A stretch of DNA of 64,000 nucleotides from Poteriospumella lacustris (GCA_008000375.1 SMOI01000024.1:145582-209581), one strand, 5' to 3'. Shown: positions 12,584 through 24,699, counted from the stretch's first letter. The notes: generated from the letters alone by a model not told the origin. Numbers and translations are program-made.

Positions 12584-14251
12584 TTACGCGTGCAGAGGCA
12601 GGGACAAGGTGGATCCCGACAGGAACGAGAGCTGCGCCTTGTCGGGGTTCTGGTCCAAGAACAACGGGTCGTGCGTCTGGATGACCAAGGCCAACGAGTC
12701 GCGCGCGGGGATATCGTACGACGTCATCGTGATCTCCGCATCGAGAGACAAGACCTGGCCGACGACGGCGTTCTTGAAGGTCCACGGCGCGAAGGTGATC
12801 AACTTGCTCTCGCCGGTCAACGCATCGACGTCCAAGAGGTACATGACGATGGTGCCGTTGCTCGCCGTCTGAGGAATCAGCTCCAAATGCAACTTGGCGG
12901 TACCGCGAATGCGTTGGGTGCTCGAGAACGGCGACGACACGAACACGGCGGCGTTCTGGCGCTTCAACAAGCCCAACGTGAAGTGCAGTGGCTGCTCGAT
13001 GATGGCACGAACCGTCGCGGTGATGAACGCAATGCCACCCCAGATACCAGCGTTGTGACCGGCCGTAATGGTCGCCAAGGGAGTCGCATCCTGCGACTTC
13101 TTCACGACGGCGGTAGCGGTGAGCACTTCGTTGGTGTCGAGGGAGAACGTGGCGAACTGGTTGGTGACGTCGCCCCAGGTGTTGTACGCCTCGATGTCGC
13201 TGCTGTCGAAGACGTTGAAGACGATGGGTGCCATGCTGGAGATCAAATCCGTCTTGGCGTCACGCACGTAGTAGTCCATCCAGTCGCCGGCACGCTTCCA
13301 CACCTGATCGGGCAAGCCCAAGAGCCCAGGCAGCTCCGGTCCGGCGTGGTCTCCCGGCGCGTACTCCAAGTGCTTGTTCACCGTCAACTTGTCGTAGAAC
13401 TCGTACGGGAACTGATCAGGAGTAAACAACGAATCACTGAAAGCGTTGGCGATGAAAATAGCGGGTTTGTTCGTGTTCAGCTGGTCCAAATAGTTCACCG
13501 CCGACGAGTTGTACGTGAAGGTGTACAGGAAGTCCAGGTCCTTGTTGTGGAAGTAGTCGTCAAACAGCTCCGTCAAGTCATCGGAGACTTCGCCCGTCAG
13601 ATAGGCCAGGCCCTGCAAGAAGCGAACCGCTTCCTTGCGGATGGATTCGCCGTTGCCCAAGAACGAACGAGCCATGTCGACCCAGCACGACATGGACGCC
13701 GCACTCTTCACGCGCGTATCGTGCGCAGCGGCCAACAACGACATGCCGCCACCGTACGAAATACCAGAGAGGCCAATGCGGTTGACGTCGGCATTGGTGT
13801 TGGCAAGCGCCCAATCCAAGACGGTCGACACGTCGGCCATGTCCAACGATCCCGCCAAATTGATCTGTCCACCGGAGCCCCAGAAGCCGCGCGCCGTGTA
13901 GGAAATGACCGTGTAGCCGCGCTTGGCAAAGTCATGCGCGGGCACAGCGTACTCCCACTTGTTCATGCCCCACGAAGAAATGAAGACAATCAGAGGGTTC
14001 TTGCCATTGCGTTGGCTCGGCTTGGGGTCGAAGACGATGGCCTGCAGAGTGATGCCATCACTGGCGGTGATGCGCACCTCCTTGAAGTCATTCAACAATC
14101 CCTGAACCTTCTCTCGTTCCTCCTTGGGCAAGGAAGCCAAACTTTCGTCTCGGCGACCTACAAGGGGTTCGGGCTTGTCCCCGATCGCGAACACATGGAC
14201 ACTCAACAGCAGTGCCAGGGTCAGCGACAAAATCACCGTTGCAGACAACAT
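12584..14251 (-). CDS. Secreted CocE/NonD-type (peptidase S15 family) alpha/beta hydrolase
   Basis: A single 555-residue exon. It starts with a clear signal peptide (MLSATVILSLTLALLLSVHVFA). Then comes the S15/X-Pro dipeptidyl-peptidase-like fold: a GMNKWEYAVPAHDFAKRGY strand-helix region, the nucleophile elbow GLSGISYGGG (Ser near residue 170), FSDSLF with the likely catalytic Asp, and GDHAGPE with the likely catalytic His. The C-terminal third is beta-rich, as in the jelly-roll domain of CocE-like enzymes. The family hydrolyses ester or peptide bonds; substrate unknown. Probably secreted or vacuolar. The family is best known from bacteria, and the intronless gene next to intron-containing ones could indicate bacterial origin (inference). 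It is convergent with Dicer. Confidence 0.85.
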   Translation of the reverse strand: MLSATVILSLTLALLLSVHVFAIGDKPEPLVGRRDESLASLPKEEREKVQGLLNDFKEVRITASDGITLQAIVFDPKPSQRNGKNPLIVFISSWGMNKWEYAVPAHDFAKRGYTVISYTARGFWGSGGQINLAGSLDMADVSTVLDWALANTNADVNRIGLSGISYGGGMSLLAAAHDTRVKSAASMSCWVDMARSFLGNGESIRKEAVRFLQGLAYLTGEVSDDLTELFDDYFHNKDLDFLYTFTYNSSAVNYLDQLNTNKPAIFIANAFSDSLFTPDQFPYEFYDKLTVNKHLEYAPGDHAGPELPGLLGLPDQVWKRAGDWMDYYVRDAKTDLISSMAPIVFNVFDSSDIEAYNTWGDVTNQFATFSLDTNEVLTATAVVKKSQDATPLATITAGHNAGIWGGIAFITATVRAIIEQPLHFTLGLLKRQNAAVFVSSPFSSTQRIRGTAKLHLELIPQTASNGTIVMYLLDVDALTGESKLITFAPWTFKNAVVGQVLSLDAEITMTSYDIPARDSLALVIQTHDPLFLDQNPDKAQLSFLSGSTLSLPLHA

Positions 14252-14600
14252 TTTTTTCCTCCTCCTTAAAATCTAATGACAGACGATCAGGACGATCAAG
14301 TTCAACCACCGTGGGGCCTTGTTGATCTTGTTGTTCTTGTTTGTTGTCCGAGATTCGACCCGCTGTGCACAACAGCAGCGCTGCACAACTGCGACCAAAG
14401 TTCCGGAAACTTGAAGACCGATTTGGTCGCCTTCTCGCACTTATGGAAAATATTCCGTGAATCTCGAATTAATCAAGATGACGACGACGAGGGTCAACGA
14501 GCCAACCGGTACCTTCAACTCGATATAACGTTGAAGTTTGGACGATCATGGTCGCTACTATCACAATAATCGAGGTATCCCAGCATAGCCACTCCTAATC
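14252..14600. promoter_or_regulatory. Divergent upstream region of hydrolase and HAD phosphatase
   Basis: The 349 bp between two divergent starts. It carries a T-run directly upstream of the hydrolase ATG (about 14252-14258). No further element is recognised. Confidence 0.35.
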
Positions 14601-15686
14601 ATGAGAATCTTCAACCGGATTGGCATCTCTGCTGGCAACGCGGTGCGTCTGTCGCGGTCGGACTGGCAGAAGCTATCGCTCCAATGTGTTCGACGGAACC
14701 ACAGTGGCCCGCATCTGAAGAAGCTCACACAAGCTCGGGAGCTCATTGATCAAACCGATGCGTTTATCTTTGACTGCGATGGGGTTATTTGGAAAGGGGA
14801 CACAGTGATACCCCACGCCAACGCCATGTTGAAGTATCTGGTATCTGCGGGCAGAAGGCAAACGCATATTCTTCTTCACGAACAGCTCCATGAAGTCTCG
14901 AAAAGGCTACATGGCGAAGTTTAAGAGGCTTGGTTTGGATGTATTTGAAGACGGTACGTATGGTCGCTTCGCGTTCTTCTGGCCGCCCATCTGTCTGCTA
15001 AACCATCGGGTGTCTGACGTGGTGCAGAGGTCTACGCCAGCAGCTTCGCGACGGCGCTGTATTTCCAGCGTAACCCTTTGCCATCGACTCATCCGAAGGT
15101 GTACGTCATTGGTATGGAAGGCGTCGGAGAGGAACTGGACTTGGCGGGGATCCCACACGTCGGTGGCGTTCATCACGCTCATCGACACGTAGAACTGGGA
15201 CCGGGCAAAGCCGTGAAGGTCGATCCGGCCATCGGCGCGGTGGTGGTGGGCATGGATCTCCACATCAACTACTATAAGATCCAGTATGCTCAGCTCTGTT
15301 TGAATGGGAACCCTAACTGCGTCTTCGTGGCGACGAACATGGATCGACTCAAACACCTCACCGACGCACAGGAATGGGCGAGCAATGCCGCCATTGTGGG
15401 TGCCATTCGTGGCTGCACCGACCGAGAGCCTGTGGTGGTGGGCAAGCCGTCTCCTCTCCTCATCGAGTATTTGACGGAAAAGCATCAGCTTCGTCGTGAA
15501 CGGGTGTGTATGGTGGGGGATCGTCTGGACACCGACATCCTCTTCGGTCGAGACAATGGCCTGCGCACCGTCCTGACACTGTCGGGCGTAACGACACTGG
15601 CGCACCTGCACCACCCAGCGAATGACATTCATCCCCAGTTCATTGTCGACAGCGTGGCGGACTTGTTGCCGCTCGAGCGCCGGTGA
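14601..15686 (+). CDS. HAD-superfamily phosphatase, phosphoglycolate/4-nitrophenyl phosphatase type; apparent one-base frameshift
   Basis: Two exons, 14601-14953 and 15028-15686 (intron 74 bp). HAD motif I is FIFDCDGVIWKG, the motif III Lys region is VGKPSPLLIEYL and motif IV is MVGDRLDTDILFG: the family dephosphorylates 2-phosphoglycolate or similar small phosphoesters. About 336 residues are expected. Between LVSAGR and GKRIFFFTNSS (motif II, near 14850-14860) the frame shifts by one base; total exon length is 3n+1, so removing one base restores a complete protein. I see no GT-AG intron that fixes this, so it is a sequencing/assembly error or a recent mutation. The N-terminus (MRIFNRIGISAGNAVRLSR) looks like a mitochondrial presequence. 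Divergent from the hydrolase. Confidence 0.82.
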
Positions 15687-16526
15687 CTCTGACACCGGGC
15701 TATGATGGCATTAGAAGTGGGTTATGCAACGATAAACACTGAACGTGTCTAAAGTTCGGACATTTATGCGGGGTAAGGTCTGTGCGGTGCGTTTGATACC
15801 TAGAGAGGAAGACAATGGATACGGAGGTTCGTTTTATTGCGCCAGACGCCGACAAGTTCTTCTCCATTGAGATTCTGCTGCATCAGCAGTCTTTCCGTCG
15901 TAGAGTGAATGAAGTGTGCTAACTCGCTCTTACGTTAACCACACCATAAGTACCGCAGTAGAACTAGTCCACAGCGATAACACATATTAGTATGTAAGGC
16001 CCGCCCGGAAGCCCAAATTGGTTCAGCGCCAACGACGTCACAAGTTGTGGTCAGCAATAGCATCGCCGTCGCAGGTGCATCAGCATCGTTTCGATAACCA
16101 AACCGATTCCACGCACTGTATCATACTTGAGGAGATAGCAGTGATCGTCGAAAGGGGGTGGGGAGACCTGGGAGTGGGAAAAGATAAAGAGAAGAAAACG
16201 ATCGTCACTGGGGCTTCGCACGTGGTCACCCACCGTACTACTGGCCCAGCCTGAACACGCTTGACTTCCTAGATCTGACGGGTTAGGGTATAGTAGTGTT
16301 AGTATGAACGATCATGTTGGCAGATCGTTGTGTGGCAATATAATAATCATGCAACTGACTTGACCGAGGAGAAAGCCTGCTCCAAAGACAGGAGTATGTA
16401 ACATTTACCATTTATGCCAGTTACCGTTCAGCAGCAGCTCGTGTGGCTTCGCTATGGCTATGTGTAAAGACCATGGACAGTGAATTTTTCTTAAATCGGA
16501 AGAAGTTCGTTGTTATGATGAGAACT
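15687..16526. other. Convergent intergenic region, 840 bp
   Basis: Lies between the 3' ends of the HAD phosphatase and the GAF gene. A 35-residue ORF at 15815-15922 is present but has no similarity I can recognise. Nothing else is seen. Confidence 0.35.
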
Positions 16527-18556
16527 TCACAAGTGGGGTCCGCTGCCAAAGGTATACGTGCATGGAGCGACGAACGATTCTTGCTCGGAGAGTCGTTTCC
16601 AGTTAATTATGTTTGAAAACATGAGCCGAAATGTTCTCGAGTCCCTGTCGGTCAAGTTTTCTGCACCAGCTTCAATTTCCCCTCCAAGTGAATCAACCAA
16701 TGCTTCCAGCAATCGCCATTGCTCTGCTTCATCGCCATATTCATCTTGAAACTCCTGTTGATTGAATGCGCTCTGATTGCTTTTCGTGAATCTATCTTGG
16801 AATTGGATCCCGATGCCCATTGAAAAGTGATCCCCAATCCCGCTGGTGATGCGTGAGTCGGGGTTTCCACTCGACGTTGATGTCAGGCTACTACTGCTCT
16901 TTGACCCTAGACCGCTATCGAGGTCGGATGGACGAGTGAAGATATGATCCACGTGCTTCTGACTGTCTTGGGAACCTCTATCTTCCCCGAACACGCCAAT
17001 TCTGTCATCGGAGAAACTATCCAATGGTTCCTCTGCCAATACTTCCCAGTGGTCTCCGCTCTTCAGCCGAGAACTTGATCGAGAAGTTGTTTCAAACGAT
17101 GATGAGTGGTTTGTGGTAGATGCTGTTTCTGTTCCATCGCAATTCACTGGATCCGCGAAATGGACACGCACAGTGATAGAGATAGCATTGAACTGGCGAA
17201 AATTCATCAGCGACAGATATCCGATTACGGCAGCAATGGTCCCTTCGAAAGTTTCCGAATCAATCGTTGTAGCACCAAGATCTTCTTCTCGTTCAAGGAT
17301 ATCGTAGTCGATTGCCAAATATTGTTGGTGTTGCTGTGCAGGTTGCTCGTCAGCTGTCGCCAATCGCTCAGGTTCAGGCGCTGACCATTCAACAACTTTG
17401 TGCAGTTGACGAAGTTCCTCACATTTTCCAATAAGACTGCGATAAAAGTCAGTCAAGCTTCCAGATTCTGTTGCAACGATGGGTAATTCTCCCGATGTTG
17501 ATGAGACTGCGGAGTGAAGCGATCTTATTGTTGCGGTCGTGACGGATGGAGGTGACGTCCGCTCGCCGCTAGGAATCTCTGAGCAACCGTGTCGATGTGG
17601 TCTCGGCGGGCCCTCTAACTGGGTTACAGCCAGCGCAAACTGTAATGATGCGTTCGTTATGGCTTGCCATTGATTTATACCATCTTCAAACTTCTCAAAC
17701 GCTGTCAAAACCTCGGTATCATCTGTGGCCTCAACTGGTCTCATGTCATCGCTTTTGGAAGCGAGAGAATTCTCTATCGAGCCTGTCAATTGATTGTTTA
17801 GGACATGAAGGTTTTCCAATGGTTCCTTTAATCCCTTCAAAATCACAGAATCTACTCGTTGAATCGTTGTATCCGCATCGACAATTGTCTCCGGACGGCA
17901 CTGCTTTATCAGTGAAGCGGCGACCTCGGAAAACAACCGGAGTGTTTCCTTCTTTACCTCATCGAAATCAGGACGCGGATGATCGTCCAACACACTAACC
18001 GTTCCAATTTTCATGCAATCACATACTATTGGAGCACCCGCATAAAATTGGATATGTGCGTCGCCACAAACGGAAGAGATTTTCGAAAACATCGGATCAT
18101 CAGCTGCATTTTCAATCATGAAGACTTCTGGTGCATTTGGGTGAATCGTGTGGGAGCAGAAGGCTTTGAGGCGCTCAAATACGGCTGTCTTGCATTCGAC
18201 CAAAGGATCAAAGTTCACTTCCGACACGTCCAATCCAACAATTGATTTCATCCATATTCTGTTGTTGTCAATGATGGTGATGCAAGCTGCAGGAGTCTGA
18301 ACGTGGATTGCAAGTTAAGATTAAATGTGAAGTTTGCAACGAATTGAAATGTCCACCCTCTTACCTGAAAGTGACGTGAAGCAAGCCTCGAAAGTCGATC
18401 GAAGTTTTCGTCGCTCTGATTGGAACCCAAAATCCGCAGACGGTTCACCGCTTTGACCCTCTGACGTTCATCGAAGCTCAGAAGGGGCCCAGTTAGCGCA
18501 ACTGGTGAAGCAAAAGACTTATTTTCACTGAGTTGAGATGGGCTTTCTTCTTGCAT
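16527..18556 (-). CDS. GAF-domain protein, 2 exons
   Basis: Exons 18365-18556 and 16527-18296 (intron 68 bp) join in phase 0 into 653 residues. Splicing restores a GAF domain at about residues 25-200: DERQRVKAVNRLRILG, then SRHFQ|TPAACITIIDNNRIWMKS across the junction, SVCGDAHIQFYAGAPI and GTVSVLDDHPR. This is the classic small-molecule/redox sensor GAF type found at the start of bacterial histidine kinases and in many protist FYVE/GAF proteins. The rest is Ser/Asp-rich with helical segments (about 200-330 and 560-630); I see no kinase or cyclase domain. Probably a cytosolic signalling or scaffold protein; ligand unknown. Confidence 0.75.
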
Positions 18557-19362
18557 TAGAGAGATGTTATTCGAATGAGCTTCCTTGATGTGTTCCTTCT
18601 CGAATGAGCTTCACTAGTCATTTGTGATATCGACCAGAAACGAAGACCATGCAAGTGAAGGAAGAGATAAGCTCACTCCGCAGAGCTAACTTCAAGCGAT
18701 TGAGTCATGGAAGAAGGAGATGGGAGAGGAGGGGTCATTTCACACTGTCCCAACTGGAGGGCGTACGGCGGGGAGAGAGGGACTAGGCTGCTTCCCGAAT
18801 CAGTTTCAGTCTTGATCCCCTCTCGACATGGATGATCCGGGAAGAGTTTGCAACCAGGAAAATGGTGGTAGAACTTTGAACAAGTCGAGAAATGATGGTA
18901 CCCTTTTGATTCCTCTAATCGGTGTCCCAAAATCTGCATATAATTCAGTTGTTGTCGTCATCCAAAGCCATCCGTATACCTGCGTTGAAAATAATTTTGA
19001 GGGCTCTCCCAAGTGCGTTGGCTGTTTTATTGATTGAAATCCCCATGTGACGGATGTCATCGAAAATCTTCTACAGACAAACTGGGTTCGCTATTGTTTC
19101 CATTGCTGTCACTGTACCAAGAAGAAGTGAAGGGAGACGTGAGGAAAAGGCGTTTCGTTTCTGGCCCAGAGTCGAAAGTGGATGTGGAATGATGATCCAT
19201 GATGATCCATGATGATCGAATGATTGAAAGACGCCAACATTGATTCACAAACAGGTTGCCTTTTGGTCAAGATTCATCTCAAAGGAAGGAACTCCCATGC
19301 GCTTTTACTGTTCAGTGACTTTTTGTGCAGAAGAAGAGGCATAACTGTGGAATTCAGTACAA
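18557..19362. other. Intergenic region upstream of GAF and GT90 genes
   Basis: About 800 bp between divergent genes. Contains a triplicated GATGATCCAT motif near 19191-19218. Several minus-strand ORFs of 80-90 codons occur (18673-18939, 18806-19060) without domains; I cannot assemble a gene from them. Confidence 0.35.
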
Positions 19363-20806
19363 ATGATCGTTCGGAAATGCGCATTTCTTGTCGTGTTACT
19401 CTTATTGTTGGTGAGTCAGTTGTTATAGATCGCGATTACTCTCCAGGCCACTTGGAATCATGACATAGCGCGTTTGAGAGGACTAGTTCCCCTGCCGCCA
19501 ACCATAGTGGACCTCGAGAAGCAGTCGTTCTCCTCATCTCCGTCGACTCCCACTGTCACTCAATTTACTGTGGATGAATTACGAGCGCATTTAGCACCTT
19601 TCTTGTCGTATTATTTTCCTTCAGGAACGTATCCTGGTATGGATGTGGAAGATGTTGATGTTGATGCCTCCATCGCATCGAGAGGACCACCATCCGTTGA
19701 CAGCGTTGTCGCTGACTACCAACGGCGGTATCAACGATCTCCGCCACGCCATTTCGCTCGCTGGGCAAAGTTCGCTCTCGATCACAACGTATCGGTCAAT
19801 CTCAAGTTCTACGACCAGATTCAACGCGACTTCGCTCCGTTTCGCGGCCGTCAGACGACGACGCGTTCAGGTGCCGTCGAGTCCGTCGGCATCACCACCG
19901 ACGATCTGCAAGCGATGCGCGATCTCCCAGAGATACACTTCATCGAACTCACCGATCCCAAGGACAGCGACCCAGCCCCTATCACGATCAACGGGAACAG
20001 TCTCCGCGCGATGCCCAGTTTCGAACCGTTGCTGGTCCGCTGCCTGCGCCTTGGGCGATCACTGGAGGTGCTGCCGTCTCGATACTTCGCCTTCGTCATG
20101 AACGGGCGCGATGAGCCGCGTAGCCTGCCTGCCGATGTACCCGCCACGACAGGAGCAGACGTGCAGCCGGCGGCGGAGCAGCGCCCAGCCAACGCGACGT
20201 TCTCGTCCCACAGGCTGCCCACCTACGTGAATCCGCATCATTTGCTCCGCGACAACCAGTGCATGCGCGAGCTGTACGTCCGCCACGTGCACCCGCAGAC
20301 GCAGGAGCCGCTGTCGCATTGGCAGCCGAACATCGCGAGCTTCGCGATGTCGTTCACGACGGTCGCCCGTCGGTCGCTGCCGGTGTTCAGCGACTGCAAG
20401 CTGCCGTGCTACCACGACGTCGTCGTGCCGCGGACAGAGCATCAACCATACAACCGACTGCTCTTCACCGACGCCGACGGCGGTGGTGCAGCGGGGCTAG
20501 TTCCCTGGCAGCGCCGCAGCGAGCGCTTGGTCTTCCGGGGCGGATCGGCCGCGACGCCGCCCACGTGGCCGGCGCATCTGTCGGAGGCGGACGTCGAGCG
20601 CGACGCAGATGAGCGGTACGCCGGATGGCGTCAGGACGTGCACAAGTGGCACTGGAACGCGCGGCTGACGCTGTACCGCTGGGCGGCATTTCAGCAGCAG
20701 CAGCAGCAGCGACAGGTGTCGACGCCGCAGTCGACGCCGAGCGGTGGCGGCTTGCGCATGACCATCGACGTGAACATCAGCGACACGGTGCGGCGCCCCG
20801 CGTGGC

Positions 20807-20837
<31 letters not shown>

Positions 20838-21243
20838 GTCGTCGCTGCCGGACCAGTACCACGGCGACTCGCGGTGGGTGTCGGAGACGGACGAACAGGT
20901 CCGTGCTCGGTACGTGGCGGTGCCCGACGGCAACACGTGGGCCAGTCGTGTCCGTCGCCATTTGTCGCTGGGCGCCGTGGTGCTGCACGAGAGTCTCTTC
21001 GTCGCGTGGTGGCAGGACCGCGTGCGGCCGTTCGTGGAGTACGTGCCGCTTCCGGTGGAGCGGTCGCTGCAGGGGCTCACCGACGTGCTGCACTGGCTGC
21101 AGTCGCACGGCGACGAAGCGGAGGCGATCGCCCGACGCGGTCGCGAGGCGGCGGTGACGCGGCTTCGTGACGTGGACGCGGAGGTGTACACACTGTTGGC
21201 GCTGATGGAGTACGCCGCGCTGTGTCGGTACTGCCGCTGGTGA
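19363..21243 (+). CDS. GT90 (CAP10/POGLUT-like) glycosyltransferase with N-terminal membrane anchor, 2 exons
   Basis: The main exon 19447-21243 has no ATG at its start. Joining it to 19363-19410 (MIVRKCAFLVVLLLLL, an ideal signal anchor) keeps the frame and gives 614 residues, but the intron would be only 36 bp (GTGAGT...CCAG), far shorter than others here. The body has the GT90 pattern: NIASFAMSFTTVARRSLPVFSDCK, then PWQRRSERLVFRGGSAATPP, W-x-x-NARLTLYRWA, and the C-terminal block SLGAVVLHESLFVAWW, VEYVPLP, DVLHWLQSHGDEAEAIA. Relatives transfer xylose or glucose in the Golgi/ER lumen. The last 483 bp (from 20761) are the first unit of the tandem array. Serine-coding TCGCTG microsatellite at about 20812-20842. 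Confidence 0.85.
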
Positions 21244-21393
21244 CGCCAGTGACGTGCTGTCTGCAGCGCTGAGAGGGGAATGAGCAGAGCGACTTAGGTT
21301 ACATCCTCCGCCGCGTGCGGACGCTGCTGTGCCGCTGCTGCAGAGACGTGCGCAGTCGGTGATCGCGTCGAGCGGACTGGTGCTCTTGCTCGC

Positions 21394-21576
21394 TCACCGT
21401 GTCTTGCCAGTGCAGCTCGGGTTCGCCGTCTCCTCAGCGAGGACGGTGTGCAAATGCGCCACCAGCGCCGCGGTGGTCTCGTCCGCTGTCGCGAAGGAGA
21501 ACCGGAACTGGATCTGCCACCAGATCTGCGACCATCGACGTGAACATCAGCGACACGGTGCGGCGCCCCGCGTGGC

Positions 21577-21607
<31 letters not shown>

Positions 21608-22346
21608 GTCGTCGCTGCCGGACCAGTACCACGGCGACTCGCGGTGGGTGTCGGAGACGGACGAACAGGTCCGTGCTCGGTACGTGGCGGTGCCCGACGG
21701 CAACACGTGGGCCAGTCGTGTCCGTCGCCATTTGTCGCTGGGCGCCGTGGTGCTGCACGAGAGTCTCTTCGTCGCGTGGTGGCAGGACCGCGTGCGGCCG
21801 TTCGTGGAGTACGTGCCGCTTCCGGTGGAGCGGTCGCTGCAGGGGCTCACCGACGTGCTGCACTGGCTGCAGTCGCACGGCGACGAAGCGGAGGCGATCG
21901 CCCGACGCGGTCGCGAGGCGGCGGTGACGCGGCTTCGTGACGTGGACGCGGAGGTGTACACACTGTTGGCGCTGATGGAGTACGCCGCGCTGTGTCGGTA
22001 CTGCCGCTGGTGACGCCAGTGACGTGCTGTCTGCAGCGCTGAGAGGGGAATGAGCAGAGCGACTTAGGTTACATCCTCCGCCGCGTGCGGACGCTGCTGT
22101 GCCGCTGCTGCAGAGACGTGCGCAGTCGGTGATCGCGTCGAGCGGACTGGTGCTCTTGCTCGCTCACCGTGTCTTGCCAGTGCAGCTCGGGTTCGCCGTC
22201 TCCTCAGCGAGGACGGTGTGCAAATGCGCCACCAGCGCCGCGGTGGTCTCGTCCGCTGTCGCGAAGGAGAACCGGAACTGGATCTGCCACCAGATCTGCG
22301 ACCATCGACGTGAACATCAGCGACACGGTGCGGCGCCCCGCGTGGC

Positions 22347-22377
<31 letters not shown>

Positions 22378-24668
22378 GTCGTCGCTGCCGGACCAGTACC
22401 ACGGCGACTCGCGGTGGGTGTCGGAGACGGACGAACAGGTCCGTGCTCGGTACGTGGCGGTGCCCGACGGCAACACGTGGGCCAGTCGTGTCCGTCGCCA
22501 TTTGTCGCTGGGCGCCGTGGTGCTGCACGAGAGTCTCTTCGTCGCGTGGTGGCAGGACCGCGTGCGGCCGTTCGTGGAGTACGTGCCGCTTCCGGTGGAG
22601 CGGTCGCTGCAGGGGCTCACCGACGTGCTGCACTGGCTGCAGTCGCACGGCGACGAAGCGGAGGCGATCGCCCGACGCGGTCGCGAGGCGGCGGTGACGC
22701 GGCTTCGTGACGTGGACGCGGAGGTGTACACACTGTTGGCGCTGATGGAGTACGCCGCGCTGTGTCGGTACTGCCGCTGGTGACGCCAGTGACGTGCTGT
22801 CTGCAGCGCTGAGAGGGGAATGAGCAGAGCGACTTAGGTTACATCCTCCGCCGCGTGCGGACGCTGCTGTGCCGCTGCTGCAGAGACGTACGCAGTCGGT
22901 GATCGCGTCGAGCGGACTGGTGCTCTTGCTCGCTCACCGTGTCTTGCCAGTGCAGCTCGGGTTCGCCGTCTCCTCAGCGAGGACGGTGTGCAAATGCGCC
23001 ACCAGCGCCGCGGTGGTCTCGTCCGCTGTCGCGAAGGAGAACCGGAACTGGATCTGCCACCAGATCTGCGACCATCGACGTGAACATCAGCGACACGGTG
23101 CGGCGCCCCGCGTGGCCGCCGTCGCTGTCGCCGTCGCTGTCGCTGTCGCCGACGTCGTCGCTGCCGGACCAGTACCACGGCGACTCGCGGTGGGTGTCGG
23201 AGACGGACGAACAGGTCCGTGCTCGGTACGTGGCGGTGCCCGACGGCAACACGTGGGCCAGTCGTGTCCGTCGCCATTTGTCGCTGGGCGCCGTGGTGCT
23301 GCACGAGAGTCTCTTCGTCGCGTGGTGGCAGGACCGCGTGCGGCCGTTCGTGGAGTACGTGCCGCTTCCGGTGGAGCGGTCGCTGCAGGGGCTCACCGAC
23401 GTGCTGCACTGGCTGCAGTCGCACGGCGACGAAGCGGAGGCGATCGCCCGACGCGGTCGCGAGGCGGCGGTGACGCGGCTTCGTGACGTGGACGCGGAGG
23501 TGTACACACTGTTGGCGCTGATGGAGTACGCCGCGCTGTGTCGGTACTGCCGCTGGTGACGCCAGTGACGTGCTGTCTGCAGCGCTGAGAGGGGAATGAG
23601 CAGAGCGACTTAGGTTACATCCTCCGCCGCGTGCGGACGCTGCTGTGCCGCTGCTGCAGAGACGTACGCAGTCGGTGATCGCGTCGAGCGGACTGGTGCT
23701 CTTGCTCGCTCACCGTGTCTTGCCAGTGCAGCTCGGGTTCGCCGTCTCCTCAGCGAGGACGGTGTGCAAATGCGCCACCAGCGCCGCGGTGGTCTCGTCC
23801 GCTGTCGCGAAGGAGAACCGGAACTGGATCTGCCACCAGATCTGCGACCATCGACGTGAACATCAGCGACACGGTGCGGCGCCCCGCGTGGCCGCCGTCG
23901 CTGTCGCCGTCGCTGTCGCTGTCGCCGACGTCGTCGCTGCCGGACCAGTACCACGGCGACTCGCGGTGGGTGTCGGAGACGGACGAACAGGTCCGTGCTC
24001 GGTACGTGGCGGTGCCCGACGGCAACACGTGGGCCAGTCGTGTCCGTCGCCATTTGTCGCTGGGCGCCGTGGTGCTGCACGAGAGTCTCTTCGTCGCGTG
24101 GTGGCAGGACCGCGTGCGGCCGTTCGTGGAGTACGTGCCGCTTCCGGTGGAGCGGTCGCTGCAGGGGCTCACCGACGTGCTGCACTGGCTGCAGTCGCAC
24201 GGCGACGAAGCGGAGGCGATCGCCCGACGCGGTCGCGAGGCGGCGGTGACGCGGCTTCGTGACGTGGACGCGGAGGTGTACACACTGTTGGCGCTGATGG
24301 AGTACGCCGCGCTGTGTCGGTACTGCCGCTGGTGACGCCAGTGACGTGCTGTCTGCAGCGCTGAGAGGGGAATGAGCAGAGCGACTTAGGTTACATCCTC
24401 CGCCGCGTGCGGACGCTGCTGTGCCGCTGCTGCAGAGACGTGCGCAGTCGGTGATCGCGTCGAGCGGACTGGTGCTCTTGCTCGCTCACCGTGTCTTGCC
24501 AGTGCAGCTCGGGTTCGCCGTCTCCTCAGCGAGGACGGTGTGCAAATGCGCCACCAGCGCCGCGGTGGTCTCGTCCGCTGTCGCGAAGGAGAACCGGAAC
24601 TGGATCTGCCACCAGATCTGCGACCATCGACGTGAACATCAGCGACACGGTGCGGCGCCCCGCGTGGC

Positions 24669-24699
<31 letters not shown>

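Noticed and set aside
12503-14269. 588-codon plus-strand ORF opposite the S15 hydrolase
   Set aside because: Mirror of a well-supported coding exon; composition (Arg, Val, Gln, His) is typical of an antisense shadow and there is no domain.
15815-15922. 35-residue ORF in the HAD-GAF intergenic region
   Set aside because: Too short and without homology or conserved context to call.
16283-16292. Telomere-like TTAGGG string
   Set aside because: A single occurrence in unique sequence; not an array.
20763-21243. Extra GT90 tails as alternative final exons of the glycosyltransferase
   Set aside because: All tails encode almost the same sequence and no AG acceptor at the unit junctions gives a clear new exon; kept as duplicated fragments.
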